64,000 nt of DNA from CAVQZA01 sp963718355 (GTDB lineage Bacteria > Actinomycetota > Thermoleophilia > Gaiellales > Gaiellaceae): contig CAVQZA010000009.1 of assembly GCA_963718355.1 (NCBI GenBank), forward strand, positions 99,402 to 163,401. Reading direction: 5' to 3'. This document shows positions 25,858 through 34,670 of this stretch, piece after piece. Numbering within the stretch: position 1 is the first letter of the stretch; each line of letters opens with the position of its first letter. Under the pieces are notes generated by a model. It made no database searches. It was not told the DNA's origin and saw nothing but the letters and a program-made list of their open reading frames with translations. The translations under genes and the position numbers were made by a program.

Positions 25858-26250
25858 TCACCGATTTCGGATCTGCGCGACTGGTCTGAAGTCACCCTGT
25901 CCACGATGCTTGCGCCAGAAGTACAGAAGCGCGAACAGGGCGAGGGCCAGCAGGATCGAGCTGAGGATGACGACGAGCATCGGCCGCGGGGATCGGTCTT
26001 GCGGCCCGGTGTAGAGCGGGAAGGTGAGTGTCGCGTCCGTTGTTCGTTGCAGCTTTCCGCTGCCGAGTGCGAGGTGGGCTTGCCAGGGGCCACGCGGGAG
26101 TTGCGTGGCCATTGGAATCGTCAGCCGGTCGGACTCGCCGACTGCCAGAGGCAATTCCAGCCTGACCAGATAAAGGCTGCCGGGAGTCTCGGGGTTGCCG
26201 AGATACTGGCGGATTCCGGCCGATACGCGGAGGTTTAGGCACTGGAACAC
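25858..26250 (-). CDS. Membrane-anchored protein fragment, unknown
   Basis: 130 residues from GTG 26250. A beta-rich stretch (LPRGPWQAHLALGSG, TTDATLTFPLY) is followed by one membrane segment (PMLVVILSSILLALALFALL) and a basic tail. There is no signal peptide although the beta part should be outside, so this looks like the 3' end of a larger exported protein. The same frame extends upstream only to the YihY stop at 26314 with no better start. Possibly a truncated gene. Confidence 0.4.
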   Translation of the reverse strand: MFQCLNLRVSAGIRQYLGNPETPGSLYLVRLELPLAVGESDRLTIPMATQLPRGPWQAHLALGSGKLQRTTDATLTFPLYTGPQDRSPRPMLVVILSSILLALALFALLYFWRKHRGQGDFRPVAQIRNR

Positions 26251-26313
26251 TGGTAGTGCCCAAACGATCCGAGTGATTGCCGGACGGCCTCGTAGAGCTC
26301 CGGCGGCAATCGC

Positions 26314-27192
26314 TCATTCCCGAGTTCGCTCGGTTTGCCGCCATTCGGCCCAGACGGGGGAGAAGACGGCGCAGGCCATCGAGATGGTGATGACGATGAG
26401 GATGTAGGCAAAGAGCGCCAGGACGGCCCCGAACGAGCCGAAGGCCTTGGCTTGCTGGTTGATCGTCGGCCCGATCCACAACGGCGAGCTGGCGACAGTG
26501 CCGCCGAGGACAAGCGCGGCGAGGAGCGCGCCGGGGAGGAGGGAGCGCAGCGGAATCATGCGGTGAAGCAGGAAGCGTGGCGTCCAGAGCCAGAAGATCG
26601 TCGAGCCGGCGATCCACGCGGGGACCAGCACGAGCCAGCCTTCGCTGCGCAGATTCGCCGCGGAGACGGTCATCAGCGCGACGAGCCCGGCCGTCACGAA
26701 GAACCAGATCGTGAAGAGCAGCTGGTCCTTGACGCCGCCGACGTGGATGCGCCAGACGCGCGCGTAGAGATCCTGATAGAGCTGGCCGATCGCGACGCCC
26801 CAGAGCAGGAAGCCGATCACGATCGCGAGCGTGGCGGCGAGCAGGTTGTTCGACGTGCTCCCGAACAGGTCGTGGACGAGGCTCGCGGTCGATCCGTCGA
26901 GCTTCATGTGGCTGATCACGCGCTCGGCGAACGCGTTGTCGTTGCCGTCCGCGCGGTTGAAGAGCGCGACGATCACGAGCGCGGTCGGGAGGGAGGAGAG
27001 CGTGAAGTAGGCCGACGTCGCGGCGGCGGAATTGCGGCTCGCCTCGAGGTAGCGGCGGAACCAGAGCAGCGCCAGCCGAGAGAGGCTGGTGTCTGCCCGG
27101 CCGTGCAGCCAGTCCCGCACGGCCGCAAGGCGTCCGCCGCTCGTTCCCGGCGTCTCGGCACTCCGGGGCGGCGTTTCAGGCTCGGGCGTCAC
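26314..27192 (-). CDS. YihY/BrkB family membrane protein 1
   Basis: 292 residues, six likely membrane segments. The segment NSAAATSAYFTLSSLPTALV near residue 55 corresponds to the first conserved YihY/BrkB block, and GSFGAVLALFAYILIVITIS near 255 to the last. Function is not firmly known in the family. The start at 27192 lies 17 bp inside the end of a second YihY-type gene, so both are co-expressed. Confidence 0.85.
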   Translation of the reverse strand: MTPEPETPPRSAETPGTSGGRLAAVRDWLHGRADTSLSRLALLWFRRYLEASRNSAAATSAYFTLSSLPTALVIVALFNRADGNDNAFAERVISHMKLDGSTASLVHDLFGSTSNNLLAATLAIVIGFLLWGVAIGQLYQDLYARVWRIHVGGVKDQLLFTIWFFVTAGLVALMTVSAANLRSEGWLVLVPAWIAGSTIFWLWTPRFLLHRMIPLRSLLPGALLAALVLGGTVASSPLWIGPTINQQAKAFGSFGAVLALFAYILIVITISMACAVFSPVWAEWRQTERTRE

Positions 27193-28054
27193 CGGCTCCG
27201 CGGGCTTCTCGCTGCCACAGGGTCGCGTTGATCTCGGCGGCGGCCACGATCAGGCGGCCGATTACGAACAGACCGAGCAGCAGCGCCGCCGCGACCCCGA
27301 GAACGCCGTAGGTCCCCTGTTTCTCGAGAGCGAACGGCGCGAGGAGGTAGACAGCGAAGAGTTGGATCAGGCCGAGACCAAGACCGAAAGCGATCGCTCC
27401 GGGAACCAGCGCCGTCCAGTGCGAGCCCCGGTGCGGCAACCGCAGCGAGACGAGTAGCCAGGTACCGCCGAATCCGGCCGCGACCGCGATCGTCCCGAGC
27501 ACTCCCAGGCCGACCGCGTGGGCCCTCAGCCAGCTCGCGAGACCTCCCAGGATGAGCAGGCACAGAAACAAGCTAAAGAGCACGACGGACGCTTTCATCG
27601 TCGGCTTCGGCGCAGCGGCGCGCTCGTCGGACCACACTAGCCGGTGGATGCCGATCAAGACTCGCAGGACGCTCCGAGTCGCAAGCAGCAGCAGCGGCAC
27701 GCCAATGAGCAGGGCATACCAGGCGCTCGAGCTTTTCGCGGTGCTCCGGAACTCGCTCGAGACGAGACCGGCCATGCCCACCGCGTGCGCCGCCGTCTTC
27801 GGCGAATTGGAGGTCACTCCCGCGATGACGCCCAGGCCCCCTACGAAGACGAGCGCCAACGGCAGCAACCAGAGGAACAGCCGGAAGGCGAGCGCGCCCG
27901 CGATGATCCCGCCCCCAACCTCGATGTCCGTGTCGACAACCTCGAAGACCGCGTCGAGGGACGAGTGCTGCTCGCGCTCCGCTTGCGCCCGCTCGGTCAG
28001 CTGCCCGGCACGCGCGCGTAGTTGCGTCCGCCGCGACGGCGCCGGCCCGGTCAC
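27176..28054 (-). CDS. YihY/BrkB family membrane protein 2
   Basis: 292 residues from GTG 28054. A charged N-terminal helix rich in Arg, Gln and Glu (residues 5-35) is followed by IIAGALAFRLFLWLLPLALV, the family's first conserved block, and further membrane segments ending KQGTYGVLGVAAALLLGLFV. More divergent than its neighbour. Tandem YihY genes of equal length suggest duplication or a hetero-oligomer. Confidence 0.8.
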   Translation of the reverse strand: MTGPAPSRRTQLRARAGQLTERAQAEREQHSSLDAVFEVVDTDIEVGGGIIAGALAFRLFLWLLPLALVFVGGLGVIAGVTSNSPKTAAHAVGMAGLVSSEFRSTAKSSSAWYALLIGVPLLLLATRSVLRVLIGIHRLVWSDERAAAPKPTMKASVVLFSLFLCLLILGGLASWLRAHAVGLGVLGTIAVAAGFGGTWLLVSLRLPHRGSHWTALVPGAIAFGLGLGLIQLFAVYLLAPFALEKQGTYGVLGVAAALLLGLFVIGRLIVAAAEINATLWQREARGAGDARA

Positions 28055-28061
28055 GTTGCGC

Positions 28062-29492
28062 TCACAGCCCGGTCTGCGCCTCGATCCGGCCCGAGTCGAC
28101 GGCCGCCTTCAATGCGGCGTAATCGCGCTCGTTCTGGTCGGCGTAGGACTCGGCGAAGGAGGCGAGCGCTCGATCGAACGCATCGCTCGTGCCGAGGTAG
28201 GCCGAGATCGCGACCGCGTCGCCCGAGCGCGCGTGAGCGCGCGCGAGCGCGCGCCCGCAGAGCTGCGCGTACGCCGCCATCGTCTTGGGCTCCATCACCT
28301 CGATCATCGCGGATCCCTTCGCATCCCACAGCTGGCGCAGGTAGTAGTCGCGCTCGACGCCGTCGATGCCCTTCGCGCGGATCCAACCGAGCATGGTGTC
28401 GCTCGCGGCCTGCATCAGGCGTTGCCCCTCGACCACGCGCTGACCGTGGTTGCGGAACGCGCTCTTACCAAGAAACGGCTCGAGCACGGACGCCTGCGCC
28501 TCCTTCATCTGGAGGAACAGCGGATCGTCGTCGTCATGGCCGAGGAAGAGGATGATGAACGCCCGCGTCCCGACGCTCCCGACGCCGACGACCTTCCGGG
28601 CTGCGTCGACGAGCCGGAAGCGCTCGAGCAGGTGGCGGCGGTCTCCTTGCAGCGTCCGTCGGTACTCGCGGATCACGTGTCTTGCAGCCTCGATCGCCTG
28701 GTCGTCCGTGAAGAGCTCCGAGATCGGGACGATCAGCGGCGGGTCGCTGACGATCCGCGGCTCACCGTCGACGACGCGAGTGAGCTTCTTGAACGCGGCC
28801 AGGCTGTCCTTGGTGCGAGCCTTCGCAGTGGTGCGCTCTGCCCGCGCGACCGCCTTCGCGCTCACCTGCGGCGCCAGACTGGCGAAGGCGGCGTCGACAT
28901 CGATGCGCGAATACCAGAGATCGAACGTCCGCATCGACGCGAACTCGGCCATCCCCTCGCGGTAGCTGCGGGTGACCGCGAGGTTGATCGGCTCCCGGCG
29001 CTTCTGATCGAAGCCGCGGTCGCGGCCGGCCACCGCGAAGCTCGCGACGAGCCGCTTCAGATCCCACTCGAACGGGCCGGGCAGCGTCTCGTCGAAGTCG
29101 TTGGTGTCGAACACGAGCCGCCGGTCCGGAGCAGCGTAGATCCCGAAGTTCGAGAGGTGCGCGTCACCGCAAAGCTGCGCGTGCAGCCCGGTCCGCGGCA
29201 TATCGGCCAGATCGGCGGCCATGATGTACGCCGCGCCACGGTAGAACGTGAACGGCGATACGAGCATCCGCCCGTACCTGATCGGCACCAGTTCCTCGAC
29301 CCGCGACTTCGCCTGCTCCTCGAGCAGCTCGACCGGGTCGCTGCGGTTCGGCGCTGCCTCCCACGCGGCGTGCGACCGGCGCGGCACGTCGGCTCGCGCG
29401 GCCCTACCTCGCGCAGTCCGCTCCGCAACCGTGAAATGCGCGACCGGCTCGACACTCGTCGTAGCCCTGGTGCCCTTATCCGTCGAGCTCAT
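28062..29492 (-). CDS. DUF2252 family protein
   Basis: 476 residues from ATG 29492, with a GGGAG site about 7 nt upstream. Conserved DUF2252 blocks are visible: RYGRMLVSPFTFYRGAA, LCGDAHLSNFGIYAAPDR and DTNDFDETLPGPFEWDLKRL, which resemble a kinase-like fold with a HLxNFG loop and an acidic pair. No biochemical role is established to my knowledge. Cytosolic. Confidence 0.92.
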   Translation of the reverse strand: MSSTDKGTRATTSVEPVAHFTVAERTARGRAARADVPRRSHAAWEAAPNRSDPVELLEEQAKSRVEELVPIRYGRMLVSPFTFYRGAAYIMAADLADMPRTGLHAQLCGDAHLSNFGIYAAPDRRLVFDTNDFDETLPGPFEWDLKRLVASFAVAGRDRGFDQKRREPINLAVTRSYREGMAEFASMRTFDLWYSRIDVDAAFASLAPQVSAKAVARAERTTAKARTKDSLAAFKKLTRVVDGEPRIVSDPPLIVPISELFTDDQAIEAARHVIREYRRTLQGDRRHLLERFRLVDAARKVVGVGSVGTRAFIILFLGHDDDDPLFLQMKEAQASVLEPFLGKSAFRNHGQRVVEGQRLMQAASDTMLGWIRAKGIDGVERDYYLRQLWDAKGSAMIEVMEPKTMAAYAQLCGRALARAHARSGDAVAISAYLGTSDAFDRALASFAESYADQNERDYAALKAAVDSGRIEAQTGL

Positions 29493-29504
29493 CTGACCAC
29501 TCCC

Positions 29505-29813
29505 TCACTTCGTGCCTGCTTGATCGACGATCTTGCCGGACTCGTCGACGGTGATTGTCTCGCGCTTCAGCCCGCGGCGGCCGCCGGAGCGTACGAAGAC
29601 CACCTTCCAGAGGCCGAGCGTGATGATCGTCATGAACACATTCAGCCCGTAGCTGATCGCCGTCCGCTTGGCGATGGTCGCCTGGAAGTCGGATCGTGTC
29701 TCGACGCGCCAACCCTGTTCGCCGTACGTCTGCAGCGAGCTGTCGAGCAGTTCCTTCCGTTCGGCGGTCGACTTGACGCCGACGTTCCCGGTGACCGGTT
29801 CCGCGTGCATCAC
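29505..29813 (-). CDS. Small membrane protein, unknown function
   Basis: 102 residues. A soluble N-terminal part (ERKELLDSSLQTYGEQGWRV) resembles the short alpha-beta domain found before membrane segments in many actinobacterial small proteins. One hydrophobic hairpin follows (AISYGLNVFMTIITLGLWKV), then a polar tail ending in a Val-Asp-Glu stretch. The start overlaps the lipoprotein stop by 4 nt. Confidence 0.7.
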   Translation of the reverse strand: MMHAEPVTGNVGVKSTAERKELLDSSLQTYGEQGWRVETRSDFQATIAKRTAISYGLNVFMTIITLGLWKVVFVRSGGRRGLKRETITVDESGKIVDQAGTK

Positions 29814-30373
29814 GAGCCGCTCGTCAACGAGCTACAAGAGCTCGAGCCGGCGAACGCGCTCTTCAGCTCACCCTTCGCGTCGAGCGCCTGGAGGCCGGAG
29901 AACGTCGTCTTGACCTCCGTCCCCATCGTCGCGAGCGTGCCTGTCACTGTCGCCACGGCGGTGAGCGCACCGGTCACGCCCGACACCCCGTTGGCTGCGG
30001 TCTCGATCGTGGCGACATCCTTCTGCAAGGTCGTGGCCAGCTGGTCGAGAGAATCCTTCGCCTGCTGCCCGCCCGCGGTGTCGGGCTTGCCGAGCCCCTT
30101 CAGGTCGGACGCGAGCGTCTCGGTCGCCGACTTCGCATCGCCGGCCGCCGCCTGCACCCCGCTCTTCGTCGGATCGCTCTTCACCGAGCTCGCGGCGGTC
30201 TTGATCGCGGCCTGCCAGGTGGTGATCGACGAGCAGACGCCGCTCGCCCAGGTATCGGTGGCGGAGGCGCTCGTCGTCGTCGTCGCGCTGCCTCCGCTCG
30301 AGCCACAGCCGGCCGCGAGGAACGCCAGCGAGGCCGCGACGGCGATCAGGCTCTGTGTGCGAATTGATTTCAT
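29810..30373 (-). CDS. Putative lipoprotein
   Basis: 187 residues. The signal peptide RTQSLIAVAASLAFLAAGC ends in a lipobox (LAAGC, Cys about 23), then a Ser/Thr-rich linker and a helical Ala/Thr/Lys-rich domain with two Cys (VCSSITTW and SSCSSL) that could form a disulfide. It is probably anchored outside the membrane. No family recognised. An AAGGG site lies about 8 nt before ATG 30373. Confidence 0.75.
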   Translation of the reverse strand: MKSIRTQSLIAVAASLAFLAAGCGSSGGSATTTTSASATDTWASGVCSSITTWQAAIKTAASSVKSDPTKSGVQAAAGDAKSATETLASDLKGLGKPDTAGGQQAKDSLDQLATTLQKDVATIETAANGVSGVTGALTAVATVTGTLATMGTEVKTTFSGLQALDAKGELKSAFAGSSSCSSLTSGS

Positions 30374-30434
30374 CGTCCATGCCCTTTCGGCGGATCAGGA
30401 GGGCCGACGTCGGTGCCGGCCCTCCTCCCGCGAT

Positions 30435-30962
30435 CTACGAGGTGATTGCGCCTGCCACCTCGTCCTGGGACTTCGCGATCGCCTTCTGCAACTCGTCGTA
30501 GTCGCCCGAGTCGATCGCCTGGTTGATCCGCTTGTCAGAGTTCACGAGAGCGGCCTCGACTTTGTCGGCGTACTCGTCGTCGACGACCGCCACCACAGCC
30601 GAGGATCCCGGCGGCAGGTACTGCTCGAGGTCGACGCCCATCTTCTTCTCCTCGTGCCGCTTGCGCAGCGCGCCGAATCCGGCGCCGAGCGCAGCACCGA
30701 TCGCGGTCGCTGCGAGCAGCGGCGGTGCGAACAGCCCGACCACGAGCCCGGCAGTTCCGCCGAGCATGGCGCCGCCAGCGACGTGACCGTCACCGTGCTC
30801 GTCGACATCGACCTTGCCGTTTGCGTCGCTATTCATCACGACCGCCCCGACGACCTTGTACTCGCCCGAGTCCTGCCCGGCCTTCAGCGTCTTGAAGTCC
30901 GCGGCCGCCGTACCTGCGTCGGCATATGCACCGACGACGAGGATGAGATTGTCACCGTCCAT
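30435..30962 (-). CDS. DUF1269-like membrane-associated protein
   Basis: 175 residues from ATG 30962 behind a strong AAGGAGGAG site. N-terminal alpha-beta domain (LILVVGAYADAGTAAADFKTL), then a Gly/Ala-rich hydrophobic hairpin (residues 80-115) and a C-terminal domain containing DLEQYLPPGSSAVVAVV. This order is that of DUF1269/DUF6325-type stress proteins. A palindrome at 31040-31053 lies about 80 bp upstream and may be an operator. Confidence 0.75.
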   Translation of the reverse strand: MDGDNLILVVGAYADAGTAAADFKTLKAGQDSGEYKVVGAVVMNSDANGKVDVDEHGDGHVAGGAMLGGTAGLVVGLFAPPLLAATAIGAALGAGFGALRKRHEEKKMGVDLEQYLPPGSSAVVAVVDDEYADKVEAALVNSDKRINQAIDSGDYDELQKAIAKSQDEVAGAITS

Positions 30963-31039
30963 GGCTCAGCTCCTCCTTCGTAGGGTGTGCCCCCTGAAGC
31001 CAAGCACTCGCTTTCGCCGTGTGGGACGTTCGCGCCCGC

Positions 31040-31053
31040 TTCACCCAGGTGAA
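31040..31053. promoter_or_regulatory. Perfect 14-bp palindromic motif (candidate operator)
   Basis: TTCACC-CA-GGTGAA, a perfect inverted repeat between the DUF1622 and DUF1269-like genes. Close relatives occur at 33757-33770 and 36677-36690 in the same gene neighbourhood. Confidence 0.45.
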
Positions 31054-31074
31054 ACGAGACGGTCCCCTCGCCTG

Positions 31075-31437
31075 CTACGGGCTTGGCGACTGGCGCCGCC
31101 AGCGGTTCCAGGGCCACATGCCGTCCAGCTCGACCTCGAGCGAGAAGCTCAGCAGGATCCGGATCACGACGATCACGCCCAGGACGACGACGCTCTCGTA
31201 GGTCGGGTCGACGATGATCGTCCGAACGAGGTCGGCGACGATCAGCACCTCCAGGCCGAGCAGGATCGAGCGGCCCAGGTTGCGGCGCAGCTCCTCGTAG
31301 GAGCCGAGCCGGCTCTCGGGATGGGACACACGGACGAGAAAGGCCAGGAACGCCCAGGTTCCGCCGACCAGCATGATCCCCGCCCCGAGTGCTTCCACCA
31401 CGCGAACGATGTCGGAGACCGTGCCCTTGTAGTCCAT
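31075..31437 (-). CDS. DUF1622 family membrane protein
   Basis: 120 residues, three membrane segments. The family signature NLGRSILLGLEVLIVADLVR and the preceding helix with ALGAGIMLVGGTWAF are clear. Function is unknown; small integral membrane protein. Possible -10 TAGGGT (minus 31452-31447) lies 9 nt before the ATG. Divergent from the LuxR-type regulator across 50 bp. Confidence 0.88.
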   Translation of the reverse strand: MDYKGTVSDIVRVVEALGAGIMLVGGTWAFLAFLVRVSHPESRLGSYEELRRNLGRSILLGLEVLIVADLVRTIIVDPTYESVVVLGVIVVIRILLSFSLEVELDGMWPWNRWRRQSPSP

Positions 31438-31487
31438 CGCGACTCAACCCTACGCCCACCTCGTCAGGCGGGTCGACTCGTGACACG

Positions 31488-33771
31488 ATGTATCGATCCA
31501 TGGCGATGCGATCCGGGCAACCGTCAACCGATGCGCCGGAGGCGCTCTCCGCCGTGCTTCCTCCGCTGATCGAGGCGAAGCTGGCCGCGCCGGACGCCCG
31601 CCGGGGCATGGTCGACCGACCTCGCCTCTGGGCCGGACCTGCCGGAGGCGATGCGCCCCTGACGCTCGTCGCTGCGCCGGCCGGGTACGGGAAGACGACC
31701 GCAGTGCGGGCGTGGTGCGCGACCCAGGACGCGGAGCTGGCCTGGGTCACCCTCGATGCCGACGACAACGATCCGACCCGCTTCTGGCGATATGTCGCGA
31801 CCGCGGTCGATCGCGTGCGCCCGGGGCTCGGGCGCGGGGCGCTACAGCGGCTGGGAATCGTGGGCGCTCCGATCGAGGACGCCGTCGACGAGCTCGTCAA
31901 CGGGATCGCGGCGTTCGGGGAGCCGCTGATCCTGGTGCTCGACGACCTACACGCGGTGACCGCCGCGGCCTGCATCGCTTCGATCGACCGCGCGCTCTCC
32001 CATCTCCCGGCCAACGCGCGCGCGATCGTCGTCACGCGGGTCGATCCTGCGCTGAGCCTCGCGCGCTACCGCGCCGCCGGCATGCTCGCCGAGCTACGGG
32101 CGAGCGAGCTCGCGTTCACCCGCGCAGAGACGCGCGAGCTGCTGGTGACCCGCGGCAAGATCGAGCTCGGGCCGGAGGAGCTCGAACTGCTGGACGAGCA
32201 GACGGAGGGCTGGCCGGCGACGCTCGTGCTTGCCGGCCTCCTGCTGCGGACGGTCGCCGATCCGGCCGCCGCCGTGCGTGGCTTCGACGGCGACCAGCGC
32301 TTCGTGGCCGAGTATCTGAGCATGGAGGTCCTCGCGGCGCTCGACGAGGAGCAGCGGTCGTTTCTCCACGGCGTCGCGGCGCTCGGCGAGTTCACCGCAG
32401 AGCTCTGCGACGCTGCGCTCGACCGCACGGGCTCCGCCGCCGTCCTCGCCGAGCTCGAGCGCTCGAACCTCCTCGTCTCTCGCCTCGAAGGAGGAAGCTG
32501 GTTCCGGATCCATTCCCTGTTCGCCGCATACGCCCGCACCGCGCTCGCCGCATCCGAGCCCGCCGCGACAGCGACGATCCAGCACCGGGCCGCCTGGTGG
32601 CTCAGGGCGAACGGCCTGCCGATGGAAGCGCTCCGGTATGCGGCGGCCGCCGGCGACCACGAGTTCGTCGCGGAGGTGCTCGTCCACTACCACCTGTCCC
32701 TGATGAGGAGCGGCGAGGGCGGGACCTTCCTCCGCTGGGTGCGCACGCTCCCCGACAGCAGCCTGCTCGAGCACCCGGAGCTGGCGGCCACGGCCGGGCG
32801 TCGCCGCGGTGCTCGCCGGAGAGGGCGCGCTGGAGCAGCGCCGATTCATGTACCTCGCCGATCAGGCGCAGGGAGGCGAATACGTCGAGATCTGGGTGAG
32901 GCTCGGCCGGGCGGCGACGATCGACGGCGGCGTCGGCAACGCGGTGCTCGACGGAAGCCGTGCCGTGGAGCTCGCGCGGGCCGGCTCCCACGCGATCCTG
33001 ACGGGGGCACTGGCCGCCTACGGCCGCGCGCTGTTCTTCGCGGGCGACCTCGAAGAAGCGTCGGCTGCAGCGGCGGAGGTGCTGGAGCACCCTGATATCG
33101 GGCAGCGGGCGTCGACGCTCATCGTCGCACGCTCGACGCTCGCCCTCATCGCCACGGAGCGCGGACAGCTCGTCGCCGCGCGGCGCCATGCCGAGGCGGC
33201 GAGGGTCATCGCGGGCCGGATCGGGAGCAGCCGGAGCTGGCTCGGCGCGAATGCTGCCGTCGCCCTGGGAGCGGTGCTCGCCGCCGAAGGGAAGTTCGTC
33301 GAGGCCGAGCACGAGCTCGTGACCGCCGAGCGCTTCTTCGGGGACGAGGTGGCGACGGTGCACCACACGTGGCTTCTCGTTCTCCTCGCCCGTTGCCGAC
33401 TGCGCCGCGGCCGTCTCGACGAGGCTGAGCCGACACTGCGCTCCGCCCGGGAGGCGCTCGACGAGCTTGCGGACAGCGGGATCGTGCGGCCGCTCTGCGA
33501 CGAGGCGGAACGAGAGCTCCGGGAGACCAGAGACCGGGCGGCGGGCGGAGAGCTGCTCGAGGCGCCGACCCCGGCCGAGCTCGCCGTGCTCCGGCTCCTG
33601 GACTCCGACCTGTCGGCGCGGGAGATCGGCGAGCAGCTCTTCCTCTCGCCCAACACGATCCGCTCGCACATCCGCACGATCTACCGCAAGCTCGACGTCC
33701 ACTCCCGCCCTGACGCCGTGGCGCGCGCGACGGCGCTCGGGCTGCTCGAGCAAACGCAATCACCAGGGTGA
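31488..33771 (+). pseudogene. MalT-type LuxR family regulator, frameshifted
   Basis: A large STAND-type ATPase regulator. Walker A is APAGYGKTTAV near residue 65 and Walker B-like LILVLDDLHAVT near 150; a helical repeat region follows, and a LuxR HTH closes the protein (PTPAELAVLRLLDSDLSARE, LSPNTIRSHIRTIYRKL). The frame breaks at about 32796-32801 (GGGC run): the text reads through LAATAG and must shift one base to continue VAAVLAGEGALEQ. Repaired length is about 760 residues. Start may be ATG 31488, 31500 or 31506. A whole product would respond to a small ligand; the ligand is unknown. Confidence 0.8.
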
Positions 33772-33822
33772 ACCGCGTTGCGCACCGCGCAAACGCATGA
33801 CCAACGCGGCAGGCTTCGTCGC

Positions 33823-34044
33823 ATGGGCGCTCGCGAGTACCGGCTCGTGGTCGAAGGCGAGCTGAGCGATCGCATGCGAATCGCCTTCGACGGGATGACG
33901 CTCACGCGCGGCGACGGCACCACGACGCTGACCGGAACCATCCTCGACCAGGCCGAGCTCCAGGGCATCCTCCAGCGCATCACCGATCTCGGACTGACAC
34001 TGCTCGACCTTACGGCTGTCGACGACGTCGCCCACGGTGGGTGA
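33823..34044 (+). CDS. Small conserved protein, 73 residues
   Basis: 73 residues from ATG 33823; a longer frame from 33778 has no sign of conservation. EYRLVVEGELSDRM, FDGMTLTRGDGTTTLTG and LDQAELQGILQRITDLGLTL follow a pattern I know from many unnamed actinobacterial proteins of this size. No function known. The TMEM175-like gene starts 8 bp inside its 3' end. Confidence 0.75.
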   Translation: MGAREYRLVVEGELSDRMRIAFDGMTLTRGDGTTTLTGTILDQAELQGILQRITDLGLTLLDLTAVDDVAHGG

Positions 34045-34663
34045 CCACTGGGAGACCGGGCGGATGGAGGCGTTCAGCGACGGCGTCTTCGCGATTGCGA
34101 TCACCCTGCTCGTGCTGGAGATCAACGTGCCGGAGTCGGCCTTCGGGAACCTCTGGCACGGCATTGCCCAGCAGTGGCCCTCCTACCTGGCCTACGTGAC
34201 GAGCTTCCTCACGATCGGTGGGATCTGGGGCGCGCACCACGGCATCTTCCGGCGACTTCAGTACGCGAACAAGCGCCTGATGGTGGTCAACCTGCTCCTG
34301 CTGATGGCGGTGGCCTTCCTGCCGTTTCCGACGAAGCTGATGGCCGAGGCAATCCACACCCAAAGCGCCGCCCGTGCCGCTGCGATCTTCTACGGCGCGG
34401 CGCTGCTCGTGATCTCGCTCCTCCTCGGCGCCTTGTGGGGCTCGGCCTTGCTCGACCGTTCCGTCCTGCGGCCCGAGGTCGACGAGAGCGAGATCAAGGC
34501 GATCGCAAGAGTTACCACGCCTCACATCGGCTTCTACGCGGCCATGATCCTGCTCGCCGTTTTTGCGCCGCGCGTGGCGATCGTCGGGTACCTCGTAATT
34601 GCGATCGTCGCGTTGCTGCGGGCGCAGGGCGATCGGCCGACGCGCGCGACGACGCCTCCCTGA
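34037..34663 (+). CDS. TMEM175-like (DUF1211) potassium channel family protein
   Basis: 208 residues from GTG 34037. The family signature RMEAFSDGVFAIAITLLVLE sits at residues 9-28 (FSDG motif in TM1), and about six membrane segments follow. Bacterial members form K+-permeable tetramers; here the channel role is inferred. It overlaps the preceding small gene and is convergent with the DHA2 transporter. Confidence 0.88.
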   Translation: MGDHWETGRMEAFSDGVFAIAITLLVLEINVPESAFGNLWHGIAQQWPSYLAYVTSFLTIGGIWGAHHGIFRRLQYANKRLMVVNLLLLMAVAFLPFPTKLMAEAIHTQSAARAAAIFYGAALLVISLLLGALWGSALLDRSVLRPEVDESEIKAIARVTTPHIGFYAAMILLAVFAPRVAIVGYLVIAIVALLRAQGDRPTRATTPP

Positions 34664-34670
34664 CGGCGAA

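Noticed and set aside
32809..33771. A separate LuxR HTH gene starting at GTG 32809
   Set aside because: The residues continue the helical domain of the upstream ATPase exactly; a single-base shift explains it better. It remains possible if the frameshift is real.
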